The position numbers and the translations under genes were made by a program. From assembly GCA_033239005.1 (NCBI GenBank), contig BSQZ01000010.1, forward strand, positions 9,997,001 to 10,061,000: 64,000 nucleotides of DNA, written 5' to 3'. The notes under the pieces were generated by a model. The model was given only the letters and a program-made list of their open reading frames with translations. It did no database searches and had not been told where the DNA came from. Source of the DNA: Lamellibrachia satsuma (Eukaryota > Annelida > Polychaeta > Sabellida > Siboglinidae). The first letter of the stretch is position 1. Each line of letters opens with the position of its first letter. Of this stretch, positions 22,375 to 33,451 are shown piece by piece.

Positions 22375-22546
22375 CAATGAAAATACCACTTGAAGGTTTG
22401 CGAAGCCACTTATACCGTAGCCACCAACCAGGTGGCGCCACCGTAGGTGGTAACTCCAACTTCACCGCTAGATGGCCGTCGTGGTGACGTCTTCATCCGC
22501 GTCACTAGCGCCACCTAGTGGAAAGGTTCATAACTACCGTTAACTA
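22375..22546. repeat. GC-rich repeat with GCGCC-CTAGTGG motifs
   Basis: Contains AGGTGGCGCCACCGTAGGTGG (22,431-22,451 area) and GCGCCACCTAGTGG (22,508-22,521), surrounded by phrases also found at 23,900-24,050. See 24,195-24,605 for the related array. Confidence 0.5.
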
Positions 22547-22547
22547 T

Positions 22548-23862
22548 TTGTAATAATAATAATAATAATTTTATTAAAATGGCAACTATAGCAGTTGAAT
22601 TATACAATTGGCACAGTAAAACAACCAATGATAATAAATTAATTAAGACAAAAATATGACTTTAAATATAAAAACTTAAAAGGTGCACGTACATCATGTT
22701 TAAAGTTATGTTTGTATATTAACAATGTAAATATGAAGGACATAATCATAAATTAAAACTTAAAACAGGCAATACTATAGTAGAATAAATTATATGGCCT
22801 ACTACTATTATGTAAAAAGTAACTAATTTATAAATCAGTTCATAATTACTGCCAGTGTCTTAAAGCATATGGTATAAAAGAGTTCTGAAATCTTGCAGTT
22901 CTGCAACGCGGCACACAGTAAGTCCTCGTGTTTCGAGTTGTATACGGAGTTTCCCGGAGGGGAGGCAAAAGATGGTGTAATTTATGTGTAGATTGTTGCA
23001 TGCTTATGAATAGCGTTCTACACAACTTATCCCTCCGGTCTGACAGCGTTGGTAGATTGGCTGCGGTGATGGCTTCGGTGTACGACTTATCTTGGAAAAT
23101 GATCCGCATTGCCCGTTTCTGGATGTATTCTATCTGTCTCGTTTGCTTTTTTGTAAGGCTCGTGTGCCACACTTGGCATGCATACTCCAATACCGATCGG
23201 ACGATTGAAGTGTATATGTTGATGAGATGGTGAGGGTCAATGCCGGCTCTTTTGAGAAGGATGATGAAGTATAGACGTTGCGATGCTTTTGTAGTGATTT
23301 CGTCTATGTGTAATTGCCACTTCAGGTCTTCAGATAGAGTCACACCTAGTAGACGAGTGCTTTTAACTTGTTGGATTGGTCTACCGTCGATGGTTAGCAG
23401 TGCGATGTCCGGAGTTGATTTCTTGAAACATATCCGCAGTTCTTTCGTCTTGTCGTAGTTCAGCGCCATTTTATTACTCGCTGTCCATTGCCCGACTTCG
23501 TCTGCCGCTACTTGGTGTGAGCTGTCCATTCCGGAGGATGAAGAAGCTTCCCATATTGTGCAATCGTCCACATATTTTATATGTTCGCATACTGTTTGCA
23601 GATCATTAATATGGTGTAGGAAGCCGATTGGTCCAAATATTGTGCCTTGTGGGACACCTGCGTTGACACTGGTGTACTCCGATTTCACACTCCCGATCTT
23701 TACCCTCTGTTTGCGTTGACACAGGAAGGATGTCAGCCATTTGGTAATAAAAGTTGGAAGTCCAAGAGATGCACATTTCGTCATTAAAATGTGATGGTCG
23801 ACTCGGTCAAACGCTTTGCTGAAATCGACGAGAAGATGTCGCCGCCATATGTGTTTTGACAC
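22548..23862 (-). mobile_element. LINE-B, 5'-truncated retrotransposon with intact 3' RT frame
   Basis: A 338-codon minus-strand frame (22,846-23,862) covers the palm to C-terminus of a reverse transcriptase. It contains LLVDFSKAFDRVDHHILM, NAGVPQGTIFGPIGF, the catalytic box YVDD, LGVTL, and the YACQVWH and RRDKLC C-terminal blocks. The 3' UTR follows to 22,570 and ends in a (TAA)n tail (22,552-22,570), a tail type common in L2- and CR1-related elements. The fingers, endonuclease and ORF1 are missing because the element is truncated at about 23,860. No stop interrupts the remaining frame, so it is younger than most LINEs here. Confidence 0.88.
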
Positions 23863-23869
23863 CGGCAGC

Positions 23870-24060
23870 GCCCCTTAACAGATACTTTTGAGATACTTGT
23901 GTCTATTGTATCCTTAAGGTGTCATCACCATAGGTGGCTCCAGCTTGTACCGGATAGCCGCCTCCACTAACGCCCCATCGAACTATTAGTACATCTAGTA
24001 TCCGCAAGGTGTCACCACCATAGGTGGCTCCAGCTTCCACCGGCGAAAAAGCATAGCAGA
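23870..24060. repeat. Tandem pair, period about 90 bp
   Basis: Two copies of AAGGTGTCAYCACCATAGGTGG followed by CTCCAGCTT and ACCGG, beginning near 23,915 and 24,005. Confidence 0.65.
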
Positions 24061-24194
24061 AACAGGAATCGAAGATGGCGTCACACTAAATGGCTACAAA
24101 ACACTGTGAATTAACTGCCTGTTGCGCATTCGCGGTAACATGGCCACTGTCTTTCTTCGTGATATCTTGTTAATGTCTTTATGACATTAATTAA

Positions 24195-24605
24195 ATTGTT
24201 GAGAAGCGCCCCTACCGGGTACGAATATTTTTTTTGAAGTTGTGGCGCCCCTAGCGTGCTATGTGTGTTTACGTGACCCATATTTCCAAAATGAAGCACC
24301 CTATGGGTACACACATTATTCCTAAGTTGTCACGCCCCTAGTGATTATGTATGCATTTACATGACATGTATTTCTAATGAGAAACTGCCATCTAGTGGGT
24401 TATATAATTATACGCAAATAGTAGCGCCCATGGTGGTTTCCTTGAATTCACCTTTATGTCATGGCGCTGCAATCTACCGAATACACGCGATATCACCAAG
24501 TAGTAGCGCCCCTAGTGGTTTGTTTCAAAGCACATTTATATCGTAGAGCTGTCAACAAGCGAGTACATGTATTATTAGCAAGATGTGGCGCCCCTAGTGA
24601 TTTAA
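24195..24605. repeat. Irregular array of GCGCCCCTAGTGG-like motifs
   Basis: At intervals of roughly 40-80 bases the motif GYGCCCCTAGYGG appears in variants, near 24,206, 24,243, 24,335, 24,385, 24,422, 24,503 and 24,585. The variant CTGCCATCTAGTGG at 24,385-24,398 fits the animal CTCF core consensus. Most others have one C fewer. No coding frame. Confidence 0.55.
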
Positions 24606-24609
24606 AAAA

Positions 24610-26245
24610 AAAATTCTTTTTCTTCTTCTTCCTCTTGCGGGTGGGGTCCAAGTCACTTATAGCTTCTTCCACTTTCACGGATAATGCTTTCCATCTCCCT
24701 CTGTCTTCTGCGGTGGTATTCTACTATTCTACCCATTCGTACTTGCCCTTTCAAGATCTCGTTTAACACAGTCTTTCCATAGCAACGTTGGTCTTCCTCT
24801 TCTTCTGCCACCCTCGTCTGTTGTCCATGCTCTTTTGACAGTCTGTCTTCGCCCATTCTTTGCACATGTACTGCCCATCTCTTTCTGCTTCCGGCTACTT
24901 TCATCTGTAGGTTTTTGTCACGCCAACCTGTTCTCTCAATTCCTTCATCTTCCTTCTATCTTCTTGGGTTACTTTCCGCATTCTTTTGACCCAGTTGTTT
25001 TCTGCTATCTGCATCTTCTCCTTCTGTCTCTATGTCAGTGCCAGTGTTCGCAACCCTTATATATAGGCTGGTACCACGCAGGCTTCCAACACATTTCCTT
25101 TTAGTTGTTTCTTCAGTTTTCTGTCCCACATAATGCCTTCCATTCTCCTCCACGCTGCTGCTCCTGCTTGCACTCTCCTCTGTATTTTCATACTACTTCC
25201 TCCGTCCTCACAAACTGTACCGCCCAAGTATACAACTGCTCATTTGTTTAATGGTTTCAATGTCAACAACTATATGTAGGTCCTCCTCTTGTTCGCCTAT
25301 CCACATTACTGTCTTCTCCAGATTCATTGGGAGGCTATGTTTTCTAAAGGTGTTACCGCATTCTTGCTATGTTTTTGTATATCGTCTTTGTCATCAGCCA
25401 CCACTGCTAGGTCATCTGCATATAGTATCTTCTTAAGTTCTTCCTGTTCAGATACCTTTCCTCTGATCAGGTTCATTACCATAATGAAAAGCAGGGGACT
25501 CAAGGCACTTCCCTGTCTAAGTCCTACTCCCACTCCAAATGTTTTTGATATTTCTCTTTCAGCTCTCACTACTGCTGTTGTCTCCTTGTACATTTCCTCA
25601 ATCATTCTGTCCTCTGCCTCTCAAACCTCCATCCATCACATGACTGCAAATGCAAGTTCTCTCGGCACGGAGTCGAATGCCTTTTCCAGATCGACAAAAC
25701 CGAATGCGACAACTTTTCTAAATTCTCTCCTCTTCTCAATAATTTGTCTGATGGTAAACAATCCATCATCCGTTCCTCTCCCTTTCCTAAATCCCAGCTG
25801 ATTCTCTCCGATTTTGCTCTCCACTATATGACATATATCGGCACAATCACTCATCTTCGCCACTCTGTTGGTATCTCTCCTGTTATGAAACACACATTAA
25901 ACAGTCTCGTCAGCCACTTGATCCCCACTAGTGTGTTTGCTTTCACCATTTCCACTGACAGTTCGTCCACTCCTACAGCCTTCCGAGATTTCAGCTTCTC
26001 TACAGCTTTCTCCACCTCTTCTTATGTTATTGTCCTCACCTCCAGTTCTCGCCTTACAGAATGTGGTACCTTTATCTCATATTCTCCCTCCGGGTTTAAT
26101 AATTTCTTGAAATACCCCTCCCATACACTTAGCACCTGTTTAACTCCAGTGACCAATGTCCCATCGCTTCTCTTCATTGCTGATGTTCGAGAAGTATCTT
26201 TGCTATCTCTGTCTCTATCTCTGGCCAGCTGGAAGATCATTTATT
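24610..26245 (-). mobile_element. LINE-C, RTE-like retrotransposon relic
   Basis: Minus-strand frames in order give QLGFRKGRGTDDGLFTIRQI (near 25,740-25,800), FVDLEKAFDSVPRE (near 25,650-25,700), VGLRQGSALSPLLF (near 25,480-25,530), ILYADDLAVVAD (near 25,390-25,430) and MWIGEQEEDLHI (near 25,270-25,320). Further blocks are MWDRKLKKQLKGNVLEACV (near 25,080-25,140), then WVKRM and a terminal DRGRWK-type end near 24,690. YADD plus the C-terminal layout fits the RTE clade. Stops and frameshifts are spread throughout. The 3' end meets an A/T-rich tail at 24,601-24,635. The plus-strand frames here are antisense shadows. Confidence 0.8.
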
Positions 26246-26336
26246 TCCCACTTTCAATCCCATCGCACCATGAGGTAGACATACAGGTAAGGTTTATTGA
26301 TTTATGTAGTTAGTTTCAATACAATATTTATTTCAG

Positions 26337-26603
26337 CTAGTTGATGGAGATCAACCATACGTACTGTCAACACGACACATTCTTAATATCACATTATTTT
26401 CGTTACAGCACCAAGAAAAAGACCGAGCCTCTTCGCCAGCTGCCAAGCGTGTGAAGATACTCCCGCACTATTCTTGTTGTATGTGTGGGGGTACCTTCAC
26501 GAGAGAAGACGTTTGGCAACGTCACATAAAGAAAGGACGCTGCCAGCGTAAAAACAAGAAAAACAAAGGTTATATGAAGAAAAAGTTATGGTCACCAAAG
26601 TGA
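26337..26603 (+). CDS. Candidate exon with C2HC zinc finger, unknown gene or relic
   Basis: After a good acceptor (TTTATTTCAG at 26,327-26,336) an open frame of 88 codons runs to TGA at 26,601-26,603. Residues around 26,475-26,550 read CCMCGGTFTREDVWQRH and then IKKGRC, giving C-x2-C-x12-H-x5-C, a C2HC-type zinc finger. A Lys/Arg-rich basic tail follows. An in-frame donor-like CAG|GTAAGG at 26,284-26,292 would leave a 50-base intron, with EVDIQ before it. AATAAA is at 26,678. It could be the last exon of a host zinc-finger protein or the start of a decayed transposon ORF, because protein-like sequence continues downstream in other frames. Function unknown. Confidence 0.5.
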   Translation, partial: LVDGDQPYVLSTRHILNITLFSLQHQEKDRASSPAAKRVKILPHYSCCMCGGTFTREDVWQRHIKKGRCQRKNKKNKGYMKKKLWSPK

Positions 26604-27037
26604 CCTATTTTATAAACCTTATTCCGAACCATCCTATAGTAAATGGTGACATCATTCTCCCCGATTACGTGCGATACAATAAAGTTTAGTGATAGTTATA
26701 ACCGTTCATATCTAGATGACTTATACATTCTATAGCACGTGGTCGGGGAACTCTCCTCGATAACCTTGATCTATATGTCGAACGTTTGTTCAATATGTAT
26801 CAAGACACTTTATCCAAGAAAACACCCATGGGCTATTTTCCGGAATTACCATCCACCAACTCTATGACATGGAGCGGCTTGTCCAGGTAAACATCAACGC
26901 ATTCGAACTGTTTTATCGTAATGCCCGCAAAAGCACCAACGAAGACAGGGACATATTTGACGACGTTGACGAAGTCACCATCCGAAATGACGAAGACGAC
27001 GACAGTGACGACGACAAGAGACGTGAGAACGAAATTG
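26604..27037 (+). pseudogene. Protein-like, frame-shifted segment downstream of the zinc finger
   Basis: Three short frames look biological. The first is INLIPNHPIVNGDIILPDYV (near 26,615-26,674). The second is around DNLDLYVERLFNMYQ (near 26,757-26,801). The third, about 26,770-27,037, contains FIQENTHGLFSG, then MERLVQVNINAFEL, then an acidic stretch rich in Asp/Glu. The MER..xVNINxFEL phrase recalls a motif beside zinc fingers in proteins of large self-synthesising (Polinton-like) DNA transposons. That resemblance is from memory and weak. The segment stops where a Repeat B copy begins at about 27,038. It is probably a degraded coding region broken by that insertion. Confidence 0.4.
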
Positions 27038-27351
27038 GTGGGGTCACTCCATTTATTCTGATTATTGGGTTTGTTATTCGTTAACGAGACGAAGGTGGGC
27101 ATAAACAATTTCGCGTACTTAGTGTTTTGCAATCTGGAACAAATAAGAAGTTTCATCGCGTGATTATCCACAATGCCATGCGTGAGTACAGGATGCAGTT
27201 TAGACTCCTAGCCTCCCCTGCATGCATCCACATATTACATAGTCATTGCGCGTAAAGTTTGGTATGCACACCTAATAAATATATATTGTGGCATTAAGCA
27301 ACGCCGTCATTTGAGTATGTTGTCACCAACACGCTGAACACATGTAGTTTA

Positions 27352-27724
<373 letters not shown>

Positions 27725-28204
27725 GTTCGTGCGCAGACATACCCATTCGCACATTCCAGCGATGTGCCTTGTTGCCTCCTTTGAACTCAGGACGCAGCGT
27801 GCAATGCTATCTAATTTACGACACACACAAAACATGTTCGTCCTGTAGAAAGTGTCGGCTGTTACATTAATTGTTGCACCAACGTTTTCCTTTGGTGGTC
27901 GCACCTAGAACAGTATTCCCTAGTTTTTATTTTCATTCCACTTTCCTGTAGGTTGTATTAGCACAATTTGGCTACTTTATGTTAACAGTCTTGTACAAAT
28001 ATGTTGAAGACATAATATTATGTTATGCAAATATATCTTAACATGTCAGTAAAACATAGCAATGCATTTAGAGTACTGTATTAATGTATGTAGCCAATAT
28101 TGGAACATAATGAGGTTAGTTGACAATTTCAGATAATTGTCATCGTATTTTCTATGTCATGAGAAGCTTGCAAGCAAGCAAATGTGTACAATACGATAAA
28201 CTGT

Positions 28205-29735
28205 TCAGGTCATTCCGGTGATTGGGAAGTGGGTGAGTCACTCCAGTGATTTGGAAGTGGGTGAGATCATTCCGGTAATTGGGAAGTGAATAGAGTCATT
28301 TCAGTCATTTGGAAGTATGTGGGATCATTCCTGTGATAGGGAAGTGGGTTGGTTCATTCCAGTGATTGAAAAGTGAGTGGGTTTATTCCGGTAATTGGTA
28401 AGTTGGTGGGTTTATTCCGGCGATTGGGAAGTGGGTGGGTTATTCCAGTGATTGAGAAGTGGGTAGGTTCATTCCAGTAATTGAGAAGTAGGTGGGTTCA
28501 TTCCAATATTTGAGAAGTAGGTTGGTTAATTCCAGTGATTGAGAAGTAAGTGGATTCATTCATGTGATTGAGAAGTGGGTGGGTTTATTCCGGTGATTGG
28601 AACGTGGATGGGTTCATTCTGGTGAAATGTAAGTGAGTGGGGTCATTCTGGAAAGTGAGTGGGTTTATTCCAGTCATTTGGATTGGGAAGCGAATGGGTT
28701 TACTCCGTTGAGTAAGAAGTGAGTGGGGTCATTCCAATCATTGGGAAGTGGGTGGGTTAATTCCAGTGATTGAAAAGTGAGTGGGTTTATTCCGGTAATT
28801 GGGAAGTTGGTGGGTTCATTCCAGTGATTGGGAAGTAAGTGGGTTTATTCCGGCGATTGGGAAGTGGGTGGGTTATTCCAGTGATTGAGAAGTGGGTAGG
28901 TTCATTCCAGTAATTGAGAAGTAGGTGGGTTCATTCCAATGGTTGAGAAGTAGGTTGGTTAATTCCAGTGATTGAGAAGTAAGTGGATTCATTCATGTGA
29001 TTGAGAAGTGGGTGGGTTTATTCCTGTGATTGGAACGTGGATGGGTTCATTCCGGTGAAATGTAAGTGAGTGGGGTCATTCTGGAAAGTGAGTGGGTTTA
29101 TACCAGTCATTTGGATTGGAAAGTGAATGGGTTTACTCTGTTGATTAAGAAGTGAGTGGGGTCATTCCAGTCATTGGGAAGTGGGTGAGATAATTTCGAT
29201 GGTTGGGAAGTGAGTGGGTTTATTCCGTTGATTGGGATGTGGATATTGTATTCCAGTGATTTGGATGTGGGTAGGATCATTCCAGTGATTGGGAAGTTTG
29301 TTGCTTCATTCCAGTGATTGTGGGTGGGTTTATTCCATTAATCGGGAAGTTGTCGAGTTCATTCCAAAGATTGGGAAATAGGCGGGTTCATTCCGGTGAT
29401 TGGGATGTGGGAGGGTTCATTCCGGTGATTTCGAAGTGCGTGACTTTACTCCAGTGATTGAGAAGTGACTGTGTTCCGGTGACTAGGTAATGTGTGGGTT
29501 CACTCCAGTTATTGGGAAGTAGGTGGGTTTATGCCTGTGATCATGAAGTGGGTGGTTTCATTCCAGCCATTTGGAAGAGGGTAGATTCATTCCGGTGATT
29601 GGGACGTCCGTTGACTGGGAAGTGCGTGGGTTCATTCCGGTGATTGGGAAGTGAGTGGGTTCATTCCAGTAATTGGGAAGGGGCGGGATCATTCCGGTGA
29701 TTGGGAAGAGGGTAGGTTCATTCCGGTAAATGAGA
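28205..29735 (+). repeat. Large minisatellite array, unit about 29 bp, with higher-order repeat
   Basis: About 50 diverged units of the type GTGATTGGGAAGTGGGTGGGTTCATTCCA. A block of about 400 bases starting at 28,361 is repeated starting at 28,765, with the same order of variant units and one extra unit in the second copy. There are no spacers of unrelated sequence, so this is not a CRISPR array. Confidence 0.93.
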
Positions 29736-30540
29736 TGTAAGTGCGTATGAAATTCGCAATGTGGCACAAATGGGTAGATAAATCGCGTAATCAGCCGGTC
29801 AACCTGTGATTACCCACACACATTACATTATCATTGGGTGTAATACTTAGTATCCACTCTGGATAAATACACATTTTTTTCTTTATAGCTATAATGCTGT
29901 GCCGTCATTTGAGTATATTATTTAATATAGTTCTTAGTTTTATTGTTTAACTTATAGGATAGGCGCATTATGACTACGCCTTGCGTTGGTCCAAAACACA
30001 TGAATGTGACACATATTTTAGCTGAGAAACAAAACTCCTAGTTTTGAGTTGTTCTTTGCAGCGTAAAATGCTAGTGATTCCTAAAATACACAGGGGACTG
30101 ATAAAAATAGTTTATGTTCGTGTGCTGTCACATTTCAGCGTTGCCAATAGTTGCTGCTTTTGAAACATGGACAATGTTAGCGAGGTGACGACACATACAT
30201 GTTCGTTTTGTGTGTTTTTCTCGCCTGCATAAACAACATCACAATGGACAGTTTGCAGCTCCACCCAATCCCTATAAAATGCTCACGCAGGCGCTGTAGA
30301 TATATGTCGCCGCGGACAATGTCGATTGTTTGCACTAATCGTTACACCAATGTTATCTCCTTTGAAGGATGCACCCTGTACACTATTCCCCATTGTATAT
30401 ATTCCTTCCAGCTCATAGCTTGTCTCGTTCAGCTTGTACGTAAGCAGTTATATTTCCAAAAACAAAGCTGCCATTGTTCGACCATTTTGTTAAGTTATGT
30501 TGATAATCTTTTATATTTTATTTGTTGATAAGGATCTCCC

Positions 30541-31290
30541 TAAATGTCTTTATATCTTCCGTAAATGTCAGAATTTTGCTTGATATCTAATAGTAATTTA
30601 CATAAGTTAAAAACCGTACAAGTTCTAATACTGAGCATCGTAACGTTTTCACACTTGCGTGGAAATTCGTGCGCTTGCTGTTAGTTGCACAACGTATGTT
30701 GTGAAGTTTTTGCCCTAGGAAAGAGAAACACGATGGCCGACACACTTTTTCTATCATAATTTAAATAAATTGCATGCGCAATGTATGATGTGACGTTTTT
30801 GCTGGAGAAAAGAAAAAACACAATGGACGCAAACGGGTGTCGTCATAAATCCGTGTTCGTTCTGACCTCTGTTTTTCAAGTTTGCCTCTACACATGAACT
30901 TGATTGTTGCAGTTGTCCAGGATTCAAAAGAAACTATCCGTCACTTGCTGGAACATACACCGTAGTAGTTGTTGCAAGTTGTTTAAGAAATGTCAAACAT
31001 TGTCGTCTCACTTTTTATCGATGTGTCATGGGCCCGTGCCGCCTGGACAGCAGCTCGGATCCAGTTGTTGAGCTAAAATATGATTAATTAAACAGTGTAT
31101 GAAAGTTAAATATAACGTATGGTTCATGTGAGTAAGTATATTGGTATTGTAGACATAATTAACACTTGTGTTTTGTGATGTATTTGTTCAAACAGGTGCT
31201 GTAATACACATTTTGAAGCGGTGTCGTAGTATCGTAGTAGAGTCGACGTCTGGACATATTTTCACCCCATCGGTGGGTACTGTTAAAACA
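30541..31290. other. Spacer, no gene seen
   Basis: Contains a sequence like the upstream part of 57,180-57,220 (CACACTTGCGTG, near 30,650), repeated in degenerate form. No convincing exon. Confidence 0.4.
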
Positions 31291-31600
31291 CTTTTAACAC
31301 AACACGGCTACAGCATAGTATTCTCAAAGCGATCTTTACGACACTATATATGGCTGTGGGAACCAACCTCCCATCTCACTTCATTTGCAGAGCTAACCTC
31401 TAACGTCTCACACATTTTAGACGCTCAACCTCCACTCACTGCCACATCCCCCCTGCACAATTCGTCGACTGCAGTCTTTTCTGGGAATCTTTGAGCGTGT
31501 TCGCCAGATGGCGTTACTATCAATCATGATCCTCCATTGGTGACCATGATGTCAACACTATTATGCAGTAGCATGCTACGAATACGCCAAAAACTATCGT
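31290..31600 (+). repeat. Dispersed repeat shared with 34.69-34.84 and 60.59-60.80 kb
   Basis: Phrases such as TAACACAACACGGCTACAGCATA, CTCCACTCACTGCCACA and CGCCAGATGGCG recur at 60,598 and 34,720-34,795. The 108-codon frame across it (31,168-31,494) is not conserved in the other copies, so I do not call it a gene. Confidence 0.55.
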
Positions 31601-31790
31601 TTTCATGAATCCATGGTACCCGGATCAACAAATCACTAAATAAGCAGTGAGTTCAAGACATCCCGTGTTTTGACTGTTGCATATTCTACCACCACTTCTG
31701 CTCGATAACTGTCGAGAATGCAACTCCTTTGTAAGGACTTTAGTTGCGTGCTATATCTAAGAGAAATATCATTTATTAATTTTTGTAGAA

Positions 31791-32038
31791 ATAGTGGAAG
31801 AAGGAAGACAGAAATTGAAGACCAGTGTCAATGCCAGCCTCATCTTGGACTTCATGGATAAAGTGAAGAGCAACAACGCTATTATGACAAAGATACGTAT
31901 TTAATACAACATTATCATGAGTTATAACATTTAGATGTTTCTCCGACTACGTCGCCAGCTCGTACCACCCGGTACGACGACAATAATAATAACGTGGGCC
32001 CATCGACGTCTTACACAGCATATAGCTTTGAAGTTTAA
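31791..32038 (+). CDS. Possible terminal exon(s) of an unknown gene
   Basis: Locally GC-richer sequence begins after an acceptor (TTTTTGTAG). The first frame contains VEEGRQKLKTSVNASLILDF and ends soon after ATGACAAAG. A second frame from 31,935 contains TTSPARTTRYDDNNNN and ends in TAYSFEV before TAA (32,036-32,038). They could be joined by a GT-AG intron at 31,897-31,934, but 38 bases is unusually short. No domain is recognised. It could be chance. Confidence 0.2.
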
Positions 32039-32039
32039 A

Positions 32040-32640
32040 CGTGGTAATAACTTGTTTTCTTTTTCTTATAACTAACTACTTCTATTCAACGGCAGCATGA
32101 TTGTATGGCACTTGAATTCTATGATGATGGGTGTATGTGCTAGCTCGATTATAAGACAAACTGTTCCATGCGTCCACGGAAACTGTATTAAAAGTATTCC
32201 TGGGAAATTGGAGCGTTTGAGATTCTAAATGGTGTGACTATTCGCGGTTCTCAGTAATATACTCCAAACGCCCCATGTGTAGAGCTACTGCTTGGATAAG
32301 GGATTAATTGCCCTTTTCAAAGAAGAACATGTAATAACGGTCCACCAATTATAGCACCCAGATTGAGAATCAAATCGGTGTCCCTTGATAATCATAACGT
32401 CATTTGGTTTTCTTGAACTAATATTAGATTCAATAGCCATATGCCTGCACCATGTGACGTTTGATCACGTTAATCGAGGAATTATGTTTGTGAACACAGA
32501 ATCGCGAATGAACTATGAACCCCGTGAAGGAGTGTGTTGTCTTCCGAGCGTTTCTTGGCTTACACATAACAACGCTGAACAAACGAGTTTCGAAGAGGTG
32601 ATATGTCTCGAGTTTCAAGTAATTATACTCCAAACAGTCC
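32040..32640. other. Spacer with a repeat fragment, no gene
   Basis: 32,505-32,560 (TATGAACCCCGTGAAGGAG and following) resembles 39,957-40,005. The shared flanks continue at 33,130-33,420 against 40,410-40,740. Confidence 0.45.
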
Positions 32641-32813
32641 AATCCTGAGCTAACGCAGGAGTTTGGACCAACGGCTTTTAGTGTCTCTTCCGAAAGACAC
32701 GGGCAAAGTGGGGTGAACGAAATTGCCCAAGTTTCGAAACGGCGGAGGTGGAATCAAATCACCGTCCGCTCGATCGACAGGCGGGTGCTCTAATCATTAG
32801 ACCACTGCTCCCC
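32641..32813 (-). mobile_element. tRNA-derived SINE, full head
   Basis: On the minus strand the element starts GGGGAGCAGTGGTCTAATGA. It has an A-box-like segment (TGGTCTAATGATTAGAGC) and a B-box-like segment (GATTTGATTCC, two changes from GGTTCGANTCC). The body follows: GCCGTTTCGAA, then TTGGGCAATTTCGTTCACCC, then TGTCTTTCGGAAGAGACAC. The body resembles the conserved tail domain widespread in animal tRNA SINEs. Related pieces lie at 33,080-33,120, 33,452-33,530, 50,325-50,440 and 51,916-51,945. Confidence 0.75.
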
Positions 32814-33079
32814 ACGCTTTGAAGGTATAACTGCCTGTTTTTCTTGATTGTTTTTATATAATCTACTACTCTACCGCTTTCGAACCCAAATCTACCGACA
32901 AACTGCAAGTTCAATATTAAAACTTAAATTTACTTAATTTTTATCCAAATGTACACTTGGCAGAACTGTTCACTCTAACACCAACCTAACTTCAACTTCG
33001 TTGCAACTACTGCGCGAAGACTACTCGTTCACATATCCGCCACTGTCTATTGACAGGTACTCACTTATATGGCTGAGTG

Positions 33080-33125
33080 AATCGGATCAACGTGGAGTAA
33101 ATGAAATTGCCCAAGCTCCGATATG
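33080..33125 (-). mobile_element. SINE body fragment
   Basis: GTAAATGAAATTGCCCAAG and neighbours match the minus-strand SINE body at 32,712-32,732. Confidence 0.5.
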
Positions 33126-33440
33126 CGGTGTCGTGAATTCGTATTTGATCTGCAAACAGTTTGTCTACAAATGTTTGTTAAGATATCCACCAAATGCACC
33201 ACGAGCTATTTCAGGTTGCGTCTGTTGGGTTTATTTTAAACAGGCCGACGATTTCGTTCTGCCCAGAAATGCTAAAATGGCTGAACAATCATATTGTTCG
33301 AAATATGAACAGTCGGAGAACAGCACAGCTCCCACGAGTGCTACTTGAATATGCGACAATCACTTCTATAAGTGTATAGCACTCGTATTGCCGTTACATT
33401 GTTCATACACGGATATTTGGTACTTCTCGACATCTGTCAG
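33125..33440 (+). repeat. Repeat paired with 40.41-40.74 kb
   Basis: CTGCAAACAGTTTGTCTACA, GGGTTTATTTTA and GATTTCGTTCTGCC are shared with 40,430-40,545 in order. No conserved frame. Confidence 0.6.
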
Positions 33441-33451
33441 GTTGTAGGGCA

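Noticed and set aside
22928..23458. Plus-strand frames of 101 and 72 codons
   Set aside because: Antisense to LINE-B, whose minus-strand frame has clear reverse-transcriptase motifs.
25289..26313. Plus-strand frames of 170 and 189 codons
   Set aside because: Antisense to the LINE-C reverse transcriptase motifs. Ser/Leu-rich composition is typical of antisense shadow.
28205..29735. CRISPR-like array with 29-bp period
   Set aside because: Units are contiguous diverged minisatellite repeats with no unique spacers, no leader and no cas genes, in eukaryotic DNA.
30913..31075. Possible cysteine-containing exon after TTGATTGTTGCAG
   Set aside because: Open for about 50 codons after a fair acceptor, but no donor, partner exon or conservation is visible.
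31168..31494. 108-codon frame as a gene
   Set aside because: Lies in a dispersed repeat whose other copies (34.7 and 60.6 kb) do not keep the frame.
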